Shown here piece by piece: positions 16,594 to 25,174 of a DNA stretch of 64,000 bases. The DNA is taken from NCBI RefSeq assembly GCF_024295805.1, contig NZ_JANCLX010000042.1, forward strand, positions 1-64,000. The letters are read 5' to 3'. The notes beneath the pieces are model-generated. The model searched no databases, was not told the origin of the DNA, and saw only the letters and a program-made list of their open reading frames with translations. The stretch comes from Streptomyces cucumeris. Its GTDB lineage: Bacteria > Actinomycetota > Actinomycetes > Streptomycetales > Streptomycetaceae. The position numbers were made by a program, and so were the translations under genes. How positions within the stretch are numbered: the first letter of the stretch is position 1; every line of letters starts with the position of its first letter.

Positions 16594-16722
16594 GGCGCGC
16601 ATCCTCGCAGCGGCGGCCCACATGACGCGACTCAGTTTGAGGCCGGGCGCTCGGGCTACCCGCATAGGTAGGGCGCTCCCGGATCCGTCGGGGGCGACTG
16701 GCGGGAAGGGCAGAAGCAGACC

Positions 16723-17385
16723 ATGTCAACTGGCGCCATCATCTCCGTGGTTGTCGTTGCGGTCGTCGTCGCGGCCGCGCTCGCCGTCCGGTTCGCGCGG
16801 GGCGGTGCGGGGCGCAGAGAGCGCGTACTGCGACGCCACTTCGGACCGGAATACGAACTCAGTGTGGCGGAGCACGCGGGCGACACCGCAGCCGCCCACC
16901 GGGACCTGGACGAACGGCTCGCGCGCTACCGGGACCTGCGGACCGAACCGCTCTCCGGTGAGCTGCGCGAGCGGTACGTGGCCGAGTGGGCCGGTGCGCA
17001 GGAGCAGTTCATCGACTCGCCCGAGCGCACGGTGGCCATCGCCGACGAGCTCCTGGCGCGCCTCGCCCGGGACCGCGGCTACCCGTCCGAAAGCTACGCG
17101 GAGCAGGTCGCTGCGCTGTCCGTGCACCACTCGCACTGTGTGCAGGGCTACCGGCAGATCCACAACGCCGCGGCGCGGACACGTGAGGGACTGACGGACA
17201 CCGAGGAGCTGCGGGAGGCCGTGGTGCACGCCCGGCCGTTCTTCGAGGACCTGGTGAAGCCGCCGCACCACGGCGACACGCACCAGGCCGCCACCCCCGC
17301 TCCGGCACCGACCGCACACCGCTCCGGCCGCGGCGGCCGGTGGGCGCTCGGCCTCGGTCAGACGAAGAAGGGCGGAGCCTGGTGA
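16723..17385 (+). CDS. Membrane-anchored helical protein of unknown function
   Basis: A 220-aa protein with an N-terminal membrane helix (about 5-23) followed by RR, then a helical region (FIDSPERTVAIADELLARL through ELREAVVHARPFFEDLV, about 95-180) and a Pro/Ala/His-rich tail. No known family is recognised. The helical region is similar to the central part of the protein encoded immediately downstream (FVDSPRGAVEEADALFDEL ... ELRLAMRGYRNVLERLL), so the pair looks like a duplicated module, one copy tethered to the membrane and one soluble. The last bases overlap the next start (GTGA), so the two are translationally coupled. Confidence 0.8.
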   Translation: MSTGAIISVVVVAVVVAAALAVRFARGGAGRRERVLRRHFGPEYELSVAEHAGDTAAAHRDLDERLARYRDLRTEPLSGELRERYVAEWAGAQEQFIDSPERTVAIADELLARLARDRGYPSESYAEQVAALSVHHSHCVQGYRQIHNAAARTREGLTDTEELREAVVHARPFFEDLVKPPHHGDTHQAATPAPAPTAHRSGRGGRWALGLGQTKKGGAW

Positions 17386-17849
17386 CGGACCCGAGGACGG
17401 AACACCCGGTCGCGATGGAAGACCCGATCGCCCCGCACACCCCGGGGCACGACACCCAGCGCCTCAGGCGCGTCAACCGGCTGAGCGGCGAACGCCACGA
17501 GACACGGCGGCTGCGGACGGTGGGCAAGCCGCCCGAGTCCGAGCCGAGCCCGGCCCGGACCCCCGGCGGCCCCAGCTTCCCGGTGCTGCCGGTCAGTGAG
17601 CACGACGCGCTGGAGGAACGGCTGCGGCACGCGGTGAGCGGTTTCGTGGATTCCCCGCGCGGCGCGGTCGAGGAGGCGGACGCCCTCTTCGACGAACTGA
17701 CGGCCCGTATCGCCGCCCTGCTCGCCGACCGCCGCGACACCCTCCGCTCCGCCTGGCACGCCGACGGCACGGACGCCTCTCAGACGGAGGAACTGCGGCT
17801 GGCCATGCGCGGCTACCGCAACGTCCTGGAGCGCCTGCTCACCGTCTGA
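17382..17849 (+). CDS. Soluble paralogue of the upstream membrane-anchored helical protein
   Basis: A 155-aa protein starting at GTG 17382, which overlaps the upstream stop by four bases. Residues 1-65 are Arg/Pro/Glu-rich and likely disordered. About 70-150 is helical and resembles the upstream protein: a D/S-P-x-A/T-V-x-x-AD core, then TEELRxA and a terminal hydrophobic helix. Function unknown. Equal stoichiometry and a shared fold suggest the two proteins may interact. Confidence 0.75.
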   Translation: MTDPRTEHPVAMEDPIAPHTPGHDTQRLRRVNRLSGERHETRRLRTVGKPPESEPSPARTPGGPSFPVLPVSEHDALEERLRHAVSGFVDSPRGAVEEADALFDELTARIAALLADRRDTLRSAWHADGTDASQTEELRLAMRGYRNVLERLLTV

Positions 17850-17863
17850 ACGCGCGATACCGC

Positions 17864-17898
17864 AAACCGCCCCCGGCCTCCCCGGCCGGGGGCGGTTT
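17864..17898 (+). terminator. Perfect 15-bp hairpin terminator
   Basis: AAACCGCCCCCGGCC (17864-17878) pairs perfectly with GGCCGGGGGCGGTTT (17884-17898) around a 5-nt loop, followed by CTTCGG. It starts 15 bp after the stop codon of the coupled pair. Confidence 0.85.
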
Positions 17899-18015
17899 CT
17901 TCGGTAACTCCTTGTGGTGCTTCTGGCGCGGTCATACGTTTGGGATGGTCAGGAATTGGGGGCGCCCGGCCGCGATGTGTGTTTCCGGCCGTGCGCTGAC
18001 GCTATAGGGGAAGCG

Positions 18016-18342
18016 ATGAGACCTATGACGGCCGGCGCGCGCGAAATTCTGGATATCGCGGGGGAGGTAGCCAGGCTCAGGGACGCCGTGCACATCGAGC
18101 CCAGGGACGTGGCGCTGGCCGCCGTGGTCCTCCACTTCCGTCGCTTCGCGGAGGAAGTGGAGGCCCCGGAGGTGTTATCGCTTTCTCCGGAGATGCTGAC
18201 GATGTCGGACGCGGTCCGGGACGTCATGACCATCGGAGAGGGCGAACTCCGGGCCGCGGAACTGGTCGAGCTGGCGCGGCGGGACGGCACCGAGAGCGCT
18301 GACTACCTGGAGCATGTGTGGTGGGGCACCAAGGACCGCTGA
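18016..18342 (+). CDS. Small helical protein, possibly related to Clp N-terminal repeats
   Basis: A 108-aa protein starting at ATG 18016 with AGGGGAAG upstream. The segment VHIEPRDVALAAVVLHFRRF faintly resembles the helix pairs of Clp N-terminal (ClpR) domains, and the rest is helical and acidic (EEVEAPEVLSL, GEGELRAAELVELARR). The resemblance is weak. Codon use is less G/C-biased than in the neighbours (for example GTGTTATCG), which may mean recent arrival. Function unknown. Confidence 0.65.
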   Translation: MRPMTAGAREILDIAGEVARLRDAVHIEPRDVALAAVVLHFRRFAEEVEAPEVLSLSPEMLTMSDAVRDVMTIGEGELRAAELVELARRDGTESADYLEHVWWGTKDR

Positions 18343-18360
18343 CCGGTCTTGCCCTCTCGA

Positions 18361-19293
18361 TCAGCGAAACGAGTCGACGTTCTCGCTCACCCAGTCGTCG
18401 TAGGTCCGCGGCGGGCGGCCGATGATGTCCCGCACGGACGGCCGCTGGTCGGCGGTCCACTGGACGAGTTCGTCGAAGCGGGCGCCGTACTCCTCGAGTG
18501 CGTACAGCGTCACGTCGATCGCACCCTCGGGCCAGCCACGGCGTCGCCAGATGGCCCGGCTCTCATCCGCCGTCAGATCGACCGTGTCGAGGTCGCGGCC
18601 GAGGGCGGTGGCGATGCTCCGTATCCGTGAACGGGTGCTCAGCGGTGGGCCCACGGCCTCGACGACCGCCCCGGTGTGGTCATCGCCGACCAGGGCGGCG
18701 GCCACGACCGCGGCGAGGTCCTCCTCGTGGATGAAGGGGTAGTGGCCCTGGCCGAGGAGGGCTTCCCGGACCACGCCGTCGGCGCGCACGGTGTCAGGCC
18801 AGTCCGACCCCGTCGCCGGGTAGGTGCCCTCGATGACGGCACCCATCACGGCCGACGGCCGGATGTGCGTCCAGGCCATGCCCGAGCGCTCCACCGCCTT
18901 CTCGATCGCCAGCCAGAACCAGGTTTCCGGCGGATGGACCGCTTCGTACTCGGGCCCGTGAGACGACAGCAGAACGACTTTGCCGACGCGGGCGTTGCGG
19001 GCCAGGGTGAGGACATCCCCCACCGTTGCCGGATGGGCACCGGCGAGGAAGAGGGCCTCGACGCCGTCGAAGGCTCGGGCACGCTCCAGCGGCCGGGTGA
19101 CGGACCCTTCCACCACCTCGACCGTCTCGGGCCAGCCGCCGCACTGGTCCGGCTCGGCCAACACCCGCACCCGCCGCCCCATGGCGAGCAGTTGCCGGGC
19201 CAGGCACCGGCCGACGATCCCGGTCGGGCTGTTGCCTTCATCCTTGCGCGGGCTGACGGCGGTCAGCAGGAAGCGCTCGAACCTGTCCACAGC
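18361..19293 (-). CDS. NmrA-like NAD(P)-binding protein
   Basis: A 310-aa protein of the NmrA/atypical short-chain dehydrogenase family. Visible pieces are the end of the dinucleotide motif (PTGIVGRCLARQLL), the strand VRVLAEP, the segment VEALFLAG, the helix VGKVVLLSS and IHEEDLAAVVAAAL. The loop before TGIVG is longer and more polar than the usual GATGxxG (a Gly about 5 residues before it), so cofactor binding may be changed. GTG 19293 is preferred over a TTG four codons upstream because AAAGG lies 7-8 bases before it. Role unknown; family members include redox sensors and reductases. Confidence 0.82.
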   Translation of the reverse strand, partial: AVDRFERFLLTAVSPRKDEGNSPTGIVGRCLARQLLAMGRRVRVLAEPDQCGGWPETVEVVEGSVTRPLERARAFDGVEALFLAGAHPATVGDVLTLARNARVGKVVLLSSHGPEYEAVHPPETWFWLAIEKAVERSGMAWTHIRPSAVMGAVIEGTYPATGSDWPDTVRADGVVREALLGQGHYPFIHEEDLAAVVAAALVGDDHTGAVVEAVGPPLSTRSRIRSIATALGRDLDTVDLTADESRAIWRRRGWPEGAIDVTLYALEEYGARFDELVQWTADQRPSVRDIIGRPPRTYDDWVSENVDSFR

Positions 19294-19389
19294 AAGACCT
19301 TTCAACGCGTGGGCGGAGATCTTGCACCGGGTCCGGCTCCGGGGACCACGGCTGCGGATCGAGGCCGGGGAGCGTATCAGCCCATCAGG

Positions 19390-20583
19390 TCAGAGGGTGA
19401 ACGGATCCTCGTCGAGCCTTACTGACAAATGCTCCAGAGTGTCTTTGAGGCTCGTCGGTGCACCGTTCAGCCCTTCGCGCCGCTCGGCGACATGACCGAT
19501 GAGGCGGAGAGTCCGCCCAGAAGAGATGCCGGGCGTAGCGGTGAACAAGGACCGGGCTACGTCTTCCGCGTCGCGCCAGGCATTGACCTCGAGCAGGCAC
19601 AGCGCGAGTCGTGCAACGCGCTCGCTTGAGTAGCCCGTCGTGACATCGCGTCCGGGCTCTACGGACCGCAGTAGTAGCTCGATCGCCTTCTCCGCATCAC
19701 CTGCGATGTGAAGCGCGTGACCCCACTGGCGATCGATCTCCCCACCAGTCACCCACCACGCCCATTCCGGCTCACCGACGGTGTCACCGCCCTCGATGAG
19801 CGAGCGGGCGCGTCCGAGCGATTCGTCCGCGTCCGACGTACGTCCCGTACCGACCAGTGCCTTGGCCTCGCGGATGCGGAACATCGCCTCGACGCGGGGG
19901 GACAACCGTCCGCGGTGGAGAACCGACCGGGCGGTGGACAGGGCCTCCTGGTTCCGTCCGCACCATTCACTCTGCATGGCCATGTTCTGCAACGTCAGCA
20001 GCGCGATGGAGCGGTCCCCCGAGAGATTCGCGAGGAACAGTGCCTCATGGTTGAAGCGCCTGGCGGCGTCTTCCTTTTCCGCGTCCCACAGTGCCCAGCC
20101 AGCGACTTCGGCGAGTTCCGCGGCGGCCGACTGGATGTCGCGCTCATAGCGGGATTCGTAGTCTCCGTTTCCCAGCCGTTGATGAACGACCTTGAACGCG
20201 CGGGCCGCGGGTTCGGCGATGGACACCCCGTCGAGTTCATTGTCCAGGACGATGAGCCGACGGGAGGTCTCCCGGATGGCTTCCGCGAAGTCGGCGCCAC
20301 GCGCCTCATGGAGTCTGAGGATCCGGTCGGGGGTGGACGGTGAGGCGGTGCCCACCGAATCCAAAGGCGCTGCCATTCGCGTCGCGATGTCGACGAGTTC
20401 GCCATCGGTGCTGAGCAACTGGTCCAGACCCGCGACGAGTTGAATCGACGGCTGCTGCTTTCCGCAGAGCACACGGGACAGATAGGCGTGGTCGTAGTTC
20501 AGGCGGCGGGCGACCGCCCGGACGCTCATGCCCCGATCGCGCAGCAGGTCGCGGACTCTCTGGCTGAACTCCCCGCCGTTCAT
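19390..20583 (-). CDS. XRE-type regulator with C-terminal TPR-like domain
   Basis: A 397-aa protein. Residues about 4-60 form a Cro/C1 helix-turn-helix (RVRDLLRDRGMSVRAVARRL then HAYLSRVLCGKQQPS), followed by a long helical, TPR-like region (for example TARSVLHRGRLSPRVEAMFRI, AGDAEKAIELLLRSVEPG). This layout is common among Streptomyces regulators that sense small ligands or peptides or control a small neighbouring gene. Start: ATG 20583 sits just before the HTH. A GTG at 20607 would add eight residues; neither has a strong RBS. It is divergent from the zinc-ribbon and microprotein genes, with an imperfect palindrome between. Confidence 0.85.
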   Translation of the reverse strand: MNGGEFSQRVRDLLRDRGMSVRAVARRLNYDHAYLSRVLCGKQQPSIQLVAGLDQLLSTDGELVDIATRMAAPLDSVGTASPSTPDRILRLHEARGADFAEAIRETSRRLIVLDNELDGVSIAEPAARAFKVVHQRLGNGDYESRYERDIQSAAAELAEVAGWALWDAEKEDAARRFNHEALFLANLSGDRSIALLTLQNMAMQSEWCGRNQEALSTARSVLHRGRLSPRVEAMFRIREAKALVGTGRTSDADESLGRARSLIEGGDTVGEPEWAWWVTGGEIDRQWGHALHIAGDAEKAIELLLRSVEPGRDVTTGYSSERVARLALCLLEVNAWRDAEDVARSLFTATPGISSGRTLRLIGHVAERREGLNGAPTSLKDTLEHLSVRLDEDPFTL

Positions 20584-20650
20584 GGTGACCAGAGTACGGG
20601 GTGTCACCGAGCAGTCACCAGCCAGTCACCAACCGGGACTCCACCGGCGC

Positions 20651-20673
20651 GGTTGTCTAGGCGTAGATCAACC
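20651..20673. promoter_or_regulatory. Imperfect palindrome between divergent genes, possible operator
   Basis: GGTTG-TCTA (20651-20659) mirrors TAGA-TCAACC (20664-20673) with one extra base, centred on GGCG. It lies 23 bp before the zinc-ribbon start and about 70 bp before the XRE start. Two direct CAGTCACC copies (20613-20632 region) lie beside it. An autoregulatory site for the XRE-TPR protein is a reasonable guess. Confidence 0.4.
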
Positions 20674-20695
20674 GACGCCGCACAGGAGCGCCAAC

Positions 20696-20971
20696 GTGGA
20701 AGAGAACAAGTCCCCCGGGTTACGGGCGACATGGCCCGGTCAAGGTCTGACCGGCCCGAGGAACGTCCACACGGGCATTCCGTCGGAATGCCCCGTCTGC
20801 CGGCTCGTTCTTCCGGCCGGGCAATCACCCGTGCGGTGCGATGTGTGCCGCGCTCTGCTGCGACAGCAGGCGCACTGGAACGCCGTCGGGGACTATTCCA
20901 AGGCGGTGGATTGCCTGGTGGCACTCCAGCGACACCATGAGGGGCCGCTGCACAAGGACACGGACCGGTGA
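20696..20971 (+). CDS. Small zinc-ribbon protein
   Basis: A 91-aa protein from GTG 20696 (AGGAG upstream). Two Cys pairs, ECPVC and RCDVC, 12 residues apart form a C-x2-C-x12-C-x2-C zinc-ribbon-like site. A helical C-terminus follows (HWNAVGDYSKAVDCLVALQRH). It is divergent from the XRE-TPR regulator and its stop overlaps the start of the next small gene (GTGA). Function unknown. Zinc ribbons of this kind usually bind nucleic acid or protein. Confidence 0.75.
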   Translation: MEENKSPGLRATWPGQGLTGPRNVHTGIPSECPVCRLVLPAGQSPVRCDVCRALLRQQAHWNAVGDYSKAVDCLVALQRHHEGPLHKDTDR

Positions 20972-21132
20972 GGCGCCGCCCCATGATGACGCTGCGGGTG
21001 TCCCGGGACGGCGGGAAGACCTACGGGCCGGTGCGCGTGGTCAGGTCCACCGAACCGCTGAGTCCGGTGGAGACGTCGGCGTGGCCGCCGTGCCGGTGCG
21101 CACGATGTGCGTCGGCGCGGCAGCCGCGCTGA
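20968..21132 (+). CDS. 54-aa microprotein with WPPCRCARC motif
   Basis: A 54-aa open frame from GTG 20968, overlapping the zinc-ribbon stop by four bases and so probably translationally coupled; ATG codons at 20983 and 20986 are alternative starts. The sequence runs TLRVSRDGGKTYGPVRVV, a short linker, then WPPCRCARC near the end. I recognise this arrangement (beta-strand-like N-terminus plus terminal WPPCxCxxC) from small proteins common in Streptomyces next to HTH-type regulators; their function is unknown. The three Cys could form a zinc knuckle. Confidence 0.65.
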   Translation: MRRRPMMTLRVSRDGGKTYGPVRVVRSTEPLSPVETSAWPPCRCARCASARQPR

Positions 21133-21156
21133 TGGCCGATGTGTGCGGCCCGTGGG

Positions 21157-21486
21157 TCAGCCCTGCTGGGGGGCTGCCTGCTGGACGACCTCGAAGGACC
21201 AGAGGGTGGAGCCGGCGGCGGCGGGCTTCTGCTGTGGGGCGTCGTCGCCACCGCGCTGGTGGGCCGCCTTCATGGGGCCCTCCATCCACGCCTGGAAGGA
21301 CTCCTCGTCGCGCCAGCGCGTGTAGACGAGGTACTGGTCGGTGCCCTCGACCGGGCGCAGGAGCTCGAACCACTCGAAGCCGTCGGAGTTCTCCACGGAT
21401 CCGGCGCGCGAGGCGAAGCGCTTCTCCAGCACCTCGCGCTGCTCCTCGGGCACGGTCAGCACATTGATTTTCACGATACTGGGCAC
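21157..21486 (-). CDS. Antibiotic biosynthesis monooxygenase (ABM)-domain protein, HmoA-like
   Basis: A 109-aa dimeric alpha-beta barrel domain protein: IVKINVLTVPEEQREVLEKRF, then GFEWFELLRPVEGTDQYLVY, TRWRDEESFQAWM and AAHQRG. This resembles the HmoA/heme-degrading monooxygenase-like branch of the ABM family. A QQ/Ala-rich tail ends the protein. Whether it degrades heme cannot be told from sequence. The start is GTG 21486, with GAGAGGTG upstream. Confidence 0.85.
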   Translation of the reverse strand: MPSIVKINVLTVPEEQREVLEKRFASRAGSVENSDGFEWFELLRPVEGTDQYLVYTRWRDEESFQAWMEGPMKAAHQRGGDDAPQQKPAAAGSTLWSFEVVQQAAPQQG

Positions 21487-21672
21487 ATGACACCTCTCAT
21501 GTAGCGGTCGCCAGGCCGGCGCCCTGACCTCGACTCTGTGTGCGCAGTCTCCTACATCGGACAGTCGGACCTGTGCGCGGCCGGGTGTGTGCTGAACATT
21601 CGAGGATGAGGTGATGAAAAGTCGCCTGCTACCGACCGGAAACCACACAAGGGGACTCTAACGTCCGGTCGC

Positions 21673-24600
21673 ATGACTTATAGACGTACCACAGTGGCCG
21701 GGCTCGCCCTCGCGCTGCTGTTTCTCGTGCTGGGCATAGGCACCCAGCCCGCGTTCGCACATGTCTCGCGCGAGCACGCCGAACTCGTGGTCGCGCCCGG
21801 AGACGACGTCAGCAGCGGTCGCCTCATCGTGCACAACGCCGTCGTGGCCCCGGAGCGGGCGGGGGACTGGGCGGCCGGGCTGCTGTCCGCCCCCTGCCCG
21901 GCCACCGGCTCGGGCGTGCCCGGCGACAGCGGTGGAGTGCCCGGTGGTGTCGTCGTCGAGCTGGTGTGGAGCTGTCACGTCGACGCGCTCGACCTGAGCC
22001 GGCTCATCGAGGAGGGCGGACTGGCCCGGGTCGTCGTCGAGTTCGGCGGTACCGCGGTCGATGCCTCAGCCGTCACCCCGGTCGTCGACGTCCGGGGCGC
22101 GCACGCGCTGCCCGCCTTCCCCTGGTTCACCGTCATAGGCGGCACCGGCGCGGGTGTGCTGCTGCTGATCGCCGTCTGGAGACTGCCGTCCCTGGTGCGT
22201 GTGGTGCGCCGTGGCCGGCGCCGGATCCGGCTCGCGACCGGGTGCGCCGTCGCGCTCTCCTTCCTCACGCCCCAGGCGGCCTTCGCCGAGCCCGCCGAAC
22301 CGGCGGCGGCCACCGTCACCGTCGAGGGCACCGTCTTCAAGGACCGCGACGGCAATGGACGGCGCGACGCGGGGGAGCCGCCCATGTCCGGCGTCGACGT
22401 CACCGACGGCGCCGTCTGGACCACGACCGGGGCGGACGGCTCGTATCGCCTGGCGACCGACCCGACGCGCCGCGAGACCGACCTCGTCAGCATCGTCTCG
22501 CCCGACGGTTACACGCCCGCCCTGCGCAAGGACTACATCCCGCGGTTCTCCCACAGGGTCCCCGAGGCCGGCGGCACGGGCATCGACTTCGCCCTCGTGC
22601 CCGACCGCAACGCCTCGAACCCGACCGAGAAGTGGGTCATGAACTCCGACACCGAGGTCGGTAACCGCGACGACGCCGAGGCCAAGAGGGCCCTGCCCCA
22701 GTGGACGGGCCAGGTCCAGGCGATGTCCGAGGTCGACGGCGCGACGATGCAGATCGCGACGGGTGATCTGACGGTCACGGACTACGCGGCCGAGCCGCGC
22801 CGCCAGGGCGGATACGACCTGTTCAGCAAGGGCCTGGAGGAGGGGCGGCTCGGCCACCCGTTCTACCCGGTGATGGGCAACCACGACTTCGGCGGTACGC
22901 AGACCTCCCAGGGCTATGCCGGCAGCCTGGAGTACTACCGCCGCAACCTCGCCCCCGAGTGGTACAGCTTCGACCGCAACGGCCGCCATGTCGTCGTCCT
23001 GGAGGACAACTACGACGCGAGCGGACTCGAACCGCAGCTTGAGTGGCTGCGCGAGGATCTCGCCCGCCACGCGGTCGGCAAGCAGGTCTTCGTCTTCGCG
23101 CACCGCTCGCTGTTCACCCAGTGGGGTCCGGGCGCCGGTATGCAGCCGACGATCGACGAACTCGCCAAATACGACGTACGGATGGTCGCCACGGGCCACA
23201 ACCAGCAGTCCGAATTCCGGCGCGGCGCCTTCAAACGCTCGGTCGAGGTCAACAACCAGGGCACATACGGCATCGACGGGGCCCGCCCCGACTACAAGGT
23301 CCTCGACTTCAGCGCCATCACGGACAATCCGCGTACCCGTCGCGACGAGGACACCGGCCATGTGACGGGTATCCACCGGCAGTTCGAGATCGACGACGAC
23401 GCCGCCCTGGTCAGCCCCGCGCAGGACAGTGTCCACGGAGCGAAGGCCGGCGTCCCCGTCGAGATCTACGCGGAGGACGACGGCCGTACGCCCGCGAAGG
23501 CAACGCTCACCGTGCGGAACGGCCGGGGCCATGTGGTGAAGCGGACCACGGTCCGCTTCGGCAGGGGAGTGGGAAAGCCCGGCATCGAGAACTGCTACAC
23601 CCCGCCCGGCGGTGACCCCGAACCCTGCCCCGACGCACGCGGTGCGTGGACCCGGGCGAGCGGCAGGCTGCACGGGCTGCCGCCCGGCAGGTACACCGCC
23701 GAGTCCGTCCCGTACGACACCCGGGGCGGGAAGTTCCCCGTGGTCAGGAACGCCTTCAAGATCGTTCGGGACCGCGGACTCGCGAAGCCGCGTACCGGGC
23801 AGGACTGGCTGCGGCAGGGCGGCAGCGAGGCCGGACGGTCCGCGAGCGGCGACCAGCCGGGCGCGAAGCTCGACCTGAAGTGGGCCCGGCAGACCGGCGA
23901 GCAGTTCAACCTCAACGGCTCGGTGCTGGCGGACGGCAGGCTGATCGTCTCGTCCCGCGCGTTCGACTCGCCGTACAGCATGATGCTCGCGTACGACATC
24001 GCCACCGGCCGTGAGCTCTGGCGTACGTACCTGGACGGCGACGCCGAGTCGGCGCCGACTCTCCACGGCGGCAGGGTCTATCTGACCACCGGTGTCGGAC
24101 GGATCTACGCCCTGGACGCCGGGACCGGCCGCATCGCCTGGCAGTCGATCGACCGCGAGGAGGCCCACGGCGACACCGTGCGCCGCTACGGCCGCGCCGG
24201 CGGCCCGGTCAGTGTCTTCGCCCTCACCGGCGAGCACGACCGTACGGTCGCCGTCTACCAGGACGCGAACATGATCCGCTGCCGTGACGCGGCGACGGGC
24301 GGGCTGCTGCCCGGTGGATTCGAGGCCGCTTTCTCATGGGGCCAGTCCCACAGCACGGTGATCCGCGAACCCGGTTCCGACACCGCCTATCTGCACTCCT
24401 CGTCGAGCAACACCGTCATCGCCATGGACCTCACGAGCTGCAAGCAGCAGTGGACGAAGGACACGGCGGGCGATATCGACAGCCACTCCTCACCCGTGCT
24501 CACCGACCCGGTGACGGGTGAGGCGGAGCTGGTGACGTTCACGGCGTACGGCACCCGCGGGCACGATCCGAAGACGGGAGCGGTGACCTGGGAGTCGAGG

Positions 24601-25044
24601 CTGGGCGGCGGCAGCGTCTGCGAGCCGGGCCGAGCCCCGCTCACCAGTCCGGCCGTGTGGGGCGACACCGCCTATGTCGCGGGCCGGGACGGTGTCGTAC
24701 GCGCCTACGACACGGCGGCGACCGACCCGTCGAAGCCGGTGTGGGAGTGGAAGTCCGGCTATCTGCCGGGGGAGAGCCCGCTGGATGACAAGTGGCGGGT
24801 CGCCAAGGGCTGTTCGGCAGCCGGAAGCGGGTCGCCGACCATGCATCCCCTGGTCACGAGAACCCATGTGTATGTGGGGACCTGGGACGGACGGCTCGTC
24901 GTCCTGGACCGTGCCACCGGCACCCGGGTCGCCTCGTACAACCTCGGCGCGGGAGTGGCCTCGGCCCTCTCCGTCAGCGGCGACTGGGTCTTCGCCCTCA
25001 CGGACGACGGCACGGTCCACGCGTTGGCCGCACACCGCGACTGA
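21673..25044 (+). CDS. Large secreted metallophosphoesterase with C-terminal PQQ-like beta-propeller and extra N-terminal module
   Basis: 1123 aa. Residues 1-30: signal peptide ending AFAH. About 30-150: a small extracellular domain with one Cys pair. About 155-175: a membrane helix, then an Arg-rich turn. About 190-212: a second signal-like segment (ATGCAVALSFL, AFAEP). About 215-310: an SdrD/Cna-B-like domain (GTVFKDRDGNGRRDAGEPP). About 315-570: a calcineurin-like phosphoesterase with GDLTVTD, MGNHDFGG, FAHRSLF and GHNQQ. About 720-1123: PQQ/WD-type propeller repeats (ALDAGTGRIAWQS, VVLDRATGTRVAS). Two usual metal ligands look changed: DxH reads DTE and GHxH reads GHNQ. The first 180 residues resemble a separate protein joined in frame. 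Confidence 0.85.
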   Translation: MTYRRTTVAGLALALLFLVLGIGTQPAFAHVSREHAELVVAPGDDVSSGRLIVHNAVVAPERAGDWAAGLLSAPCPATGSGVPGDSGGVPGGVVVELVWSCHVDALDLSRLIEEGGLARVVVEFGGTAVDASAVTPVVDVRGAHALPAFPWFTVIGGTGAGVLLLIAVWRLPSLVRVVRRGRRRIRLATGCAVALSFLTPQAAFAEPAEPAAATVTVEGTVFKDRDGNGRRDAGEPPMSGVDVTDGAVWTTTGADGSYRLATDPTRRETDLVSIVSPDGYTPALRKDYIPRFSHRVPEAGGTGIDFALVPDRNASNPTEKWVMNSDTEVGNRDDAEAKRALPQWTGQVQAMSEVDGATMQIATGDLTVTDYAAEPRRQGGYDLFSKGLEEGRLGHPFYPVMGNHDFGGTQTSQGYAGSLEYYRRNLAPEWYSFDRNGRHVVVLEDNYDASGLEPQLEWLREDLARHAVGKQVFVFAHRSLFTQWGPGAGMQPTIDELAKYDVRMVATGHNQQSEFRRGAFKRSVEVNNQGTYGIDGARPDYKVLDFSAITDNPRTRRDEDTGHVTGIHRQFEIDDDAALVSPAQDSVHGAKAGVPVEIYAEDDGRTPAKATLTVRNGRGHVVKRTTVRFGRGVGKPGIENCYTPPGGDPEPCPDARGAWTRASGRLHGLPPGRYTAESVPYDTRGGKFPVVRNAFKIVRDRGLAKPRTGQDWLRQGGSEAGRSASGDQPGAKLDLKWARQTGEQFNLNGSVLADGRLIVSSRAFDSPYSMMLAYDIATGRELWRTYLDGDAESAPTLHGGRVYLTTGVGRIYALDAGTGRIAWQSIDREEAHGDTVRRYGRAGGPVSVFALTGEHDRTVAVYQDANMIRCRDAATGGLLPGGFEAAFSWGQSHSTVIREPGSDTAYLHSSSSNTVIAMDLTSCKQQWTKDTAGDIDSHSSPVLTDPVTGEAELVTFTAYGTRGHDPKTGAVTWESRLGGGSVCEPGRAPLTSPAVWGDTAYVAGRDGVVRAYDTAATDPSKPVWEWKSGYLPGESPLDDKWRVAKGCSAAGSGSPTMHPLVTRTHVYVGTWDGRLVVLDRATGTRVASYNLGAGVASALSVSGDWVFALTDDGTVHALAAHRD

Positions 25045-25104
25045 ACGCAGGGGAAGCACCGCCCGTGCGGTCACTTCCGCACCGGGGTGCCGCTCCTGCT
25101 GTCC

Positions 25105-25142
25105 GCCGTCCCCGCGCCGCTGTCCGGCAGCGCGGGGACGGC
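25105..25142 (+). terminator. Perfect 13-bp hairpin terminator
   Basis: GCCGTCCCCGCGC (25105-25117) pairs perfectly with GCGCGGGGACGGC (25130-25142) around a 12-nt loop. It lies between the convergent metallophosphoesterase and DUF2000 genes and could serve both. Confidence 0.8.
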
Positions 25143-25174
25143 GCAGGCGGACCGGCATGTTCGCGGCGAGCCGT

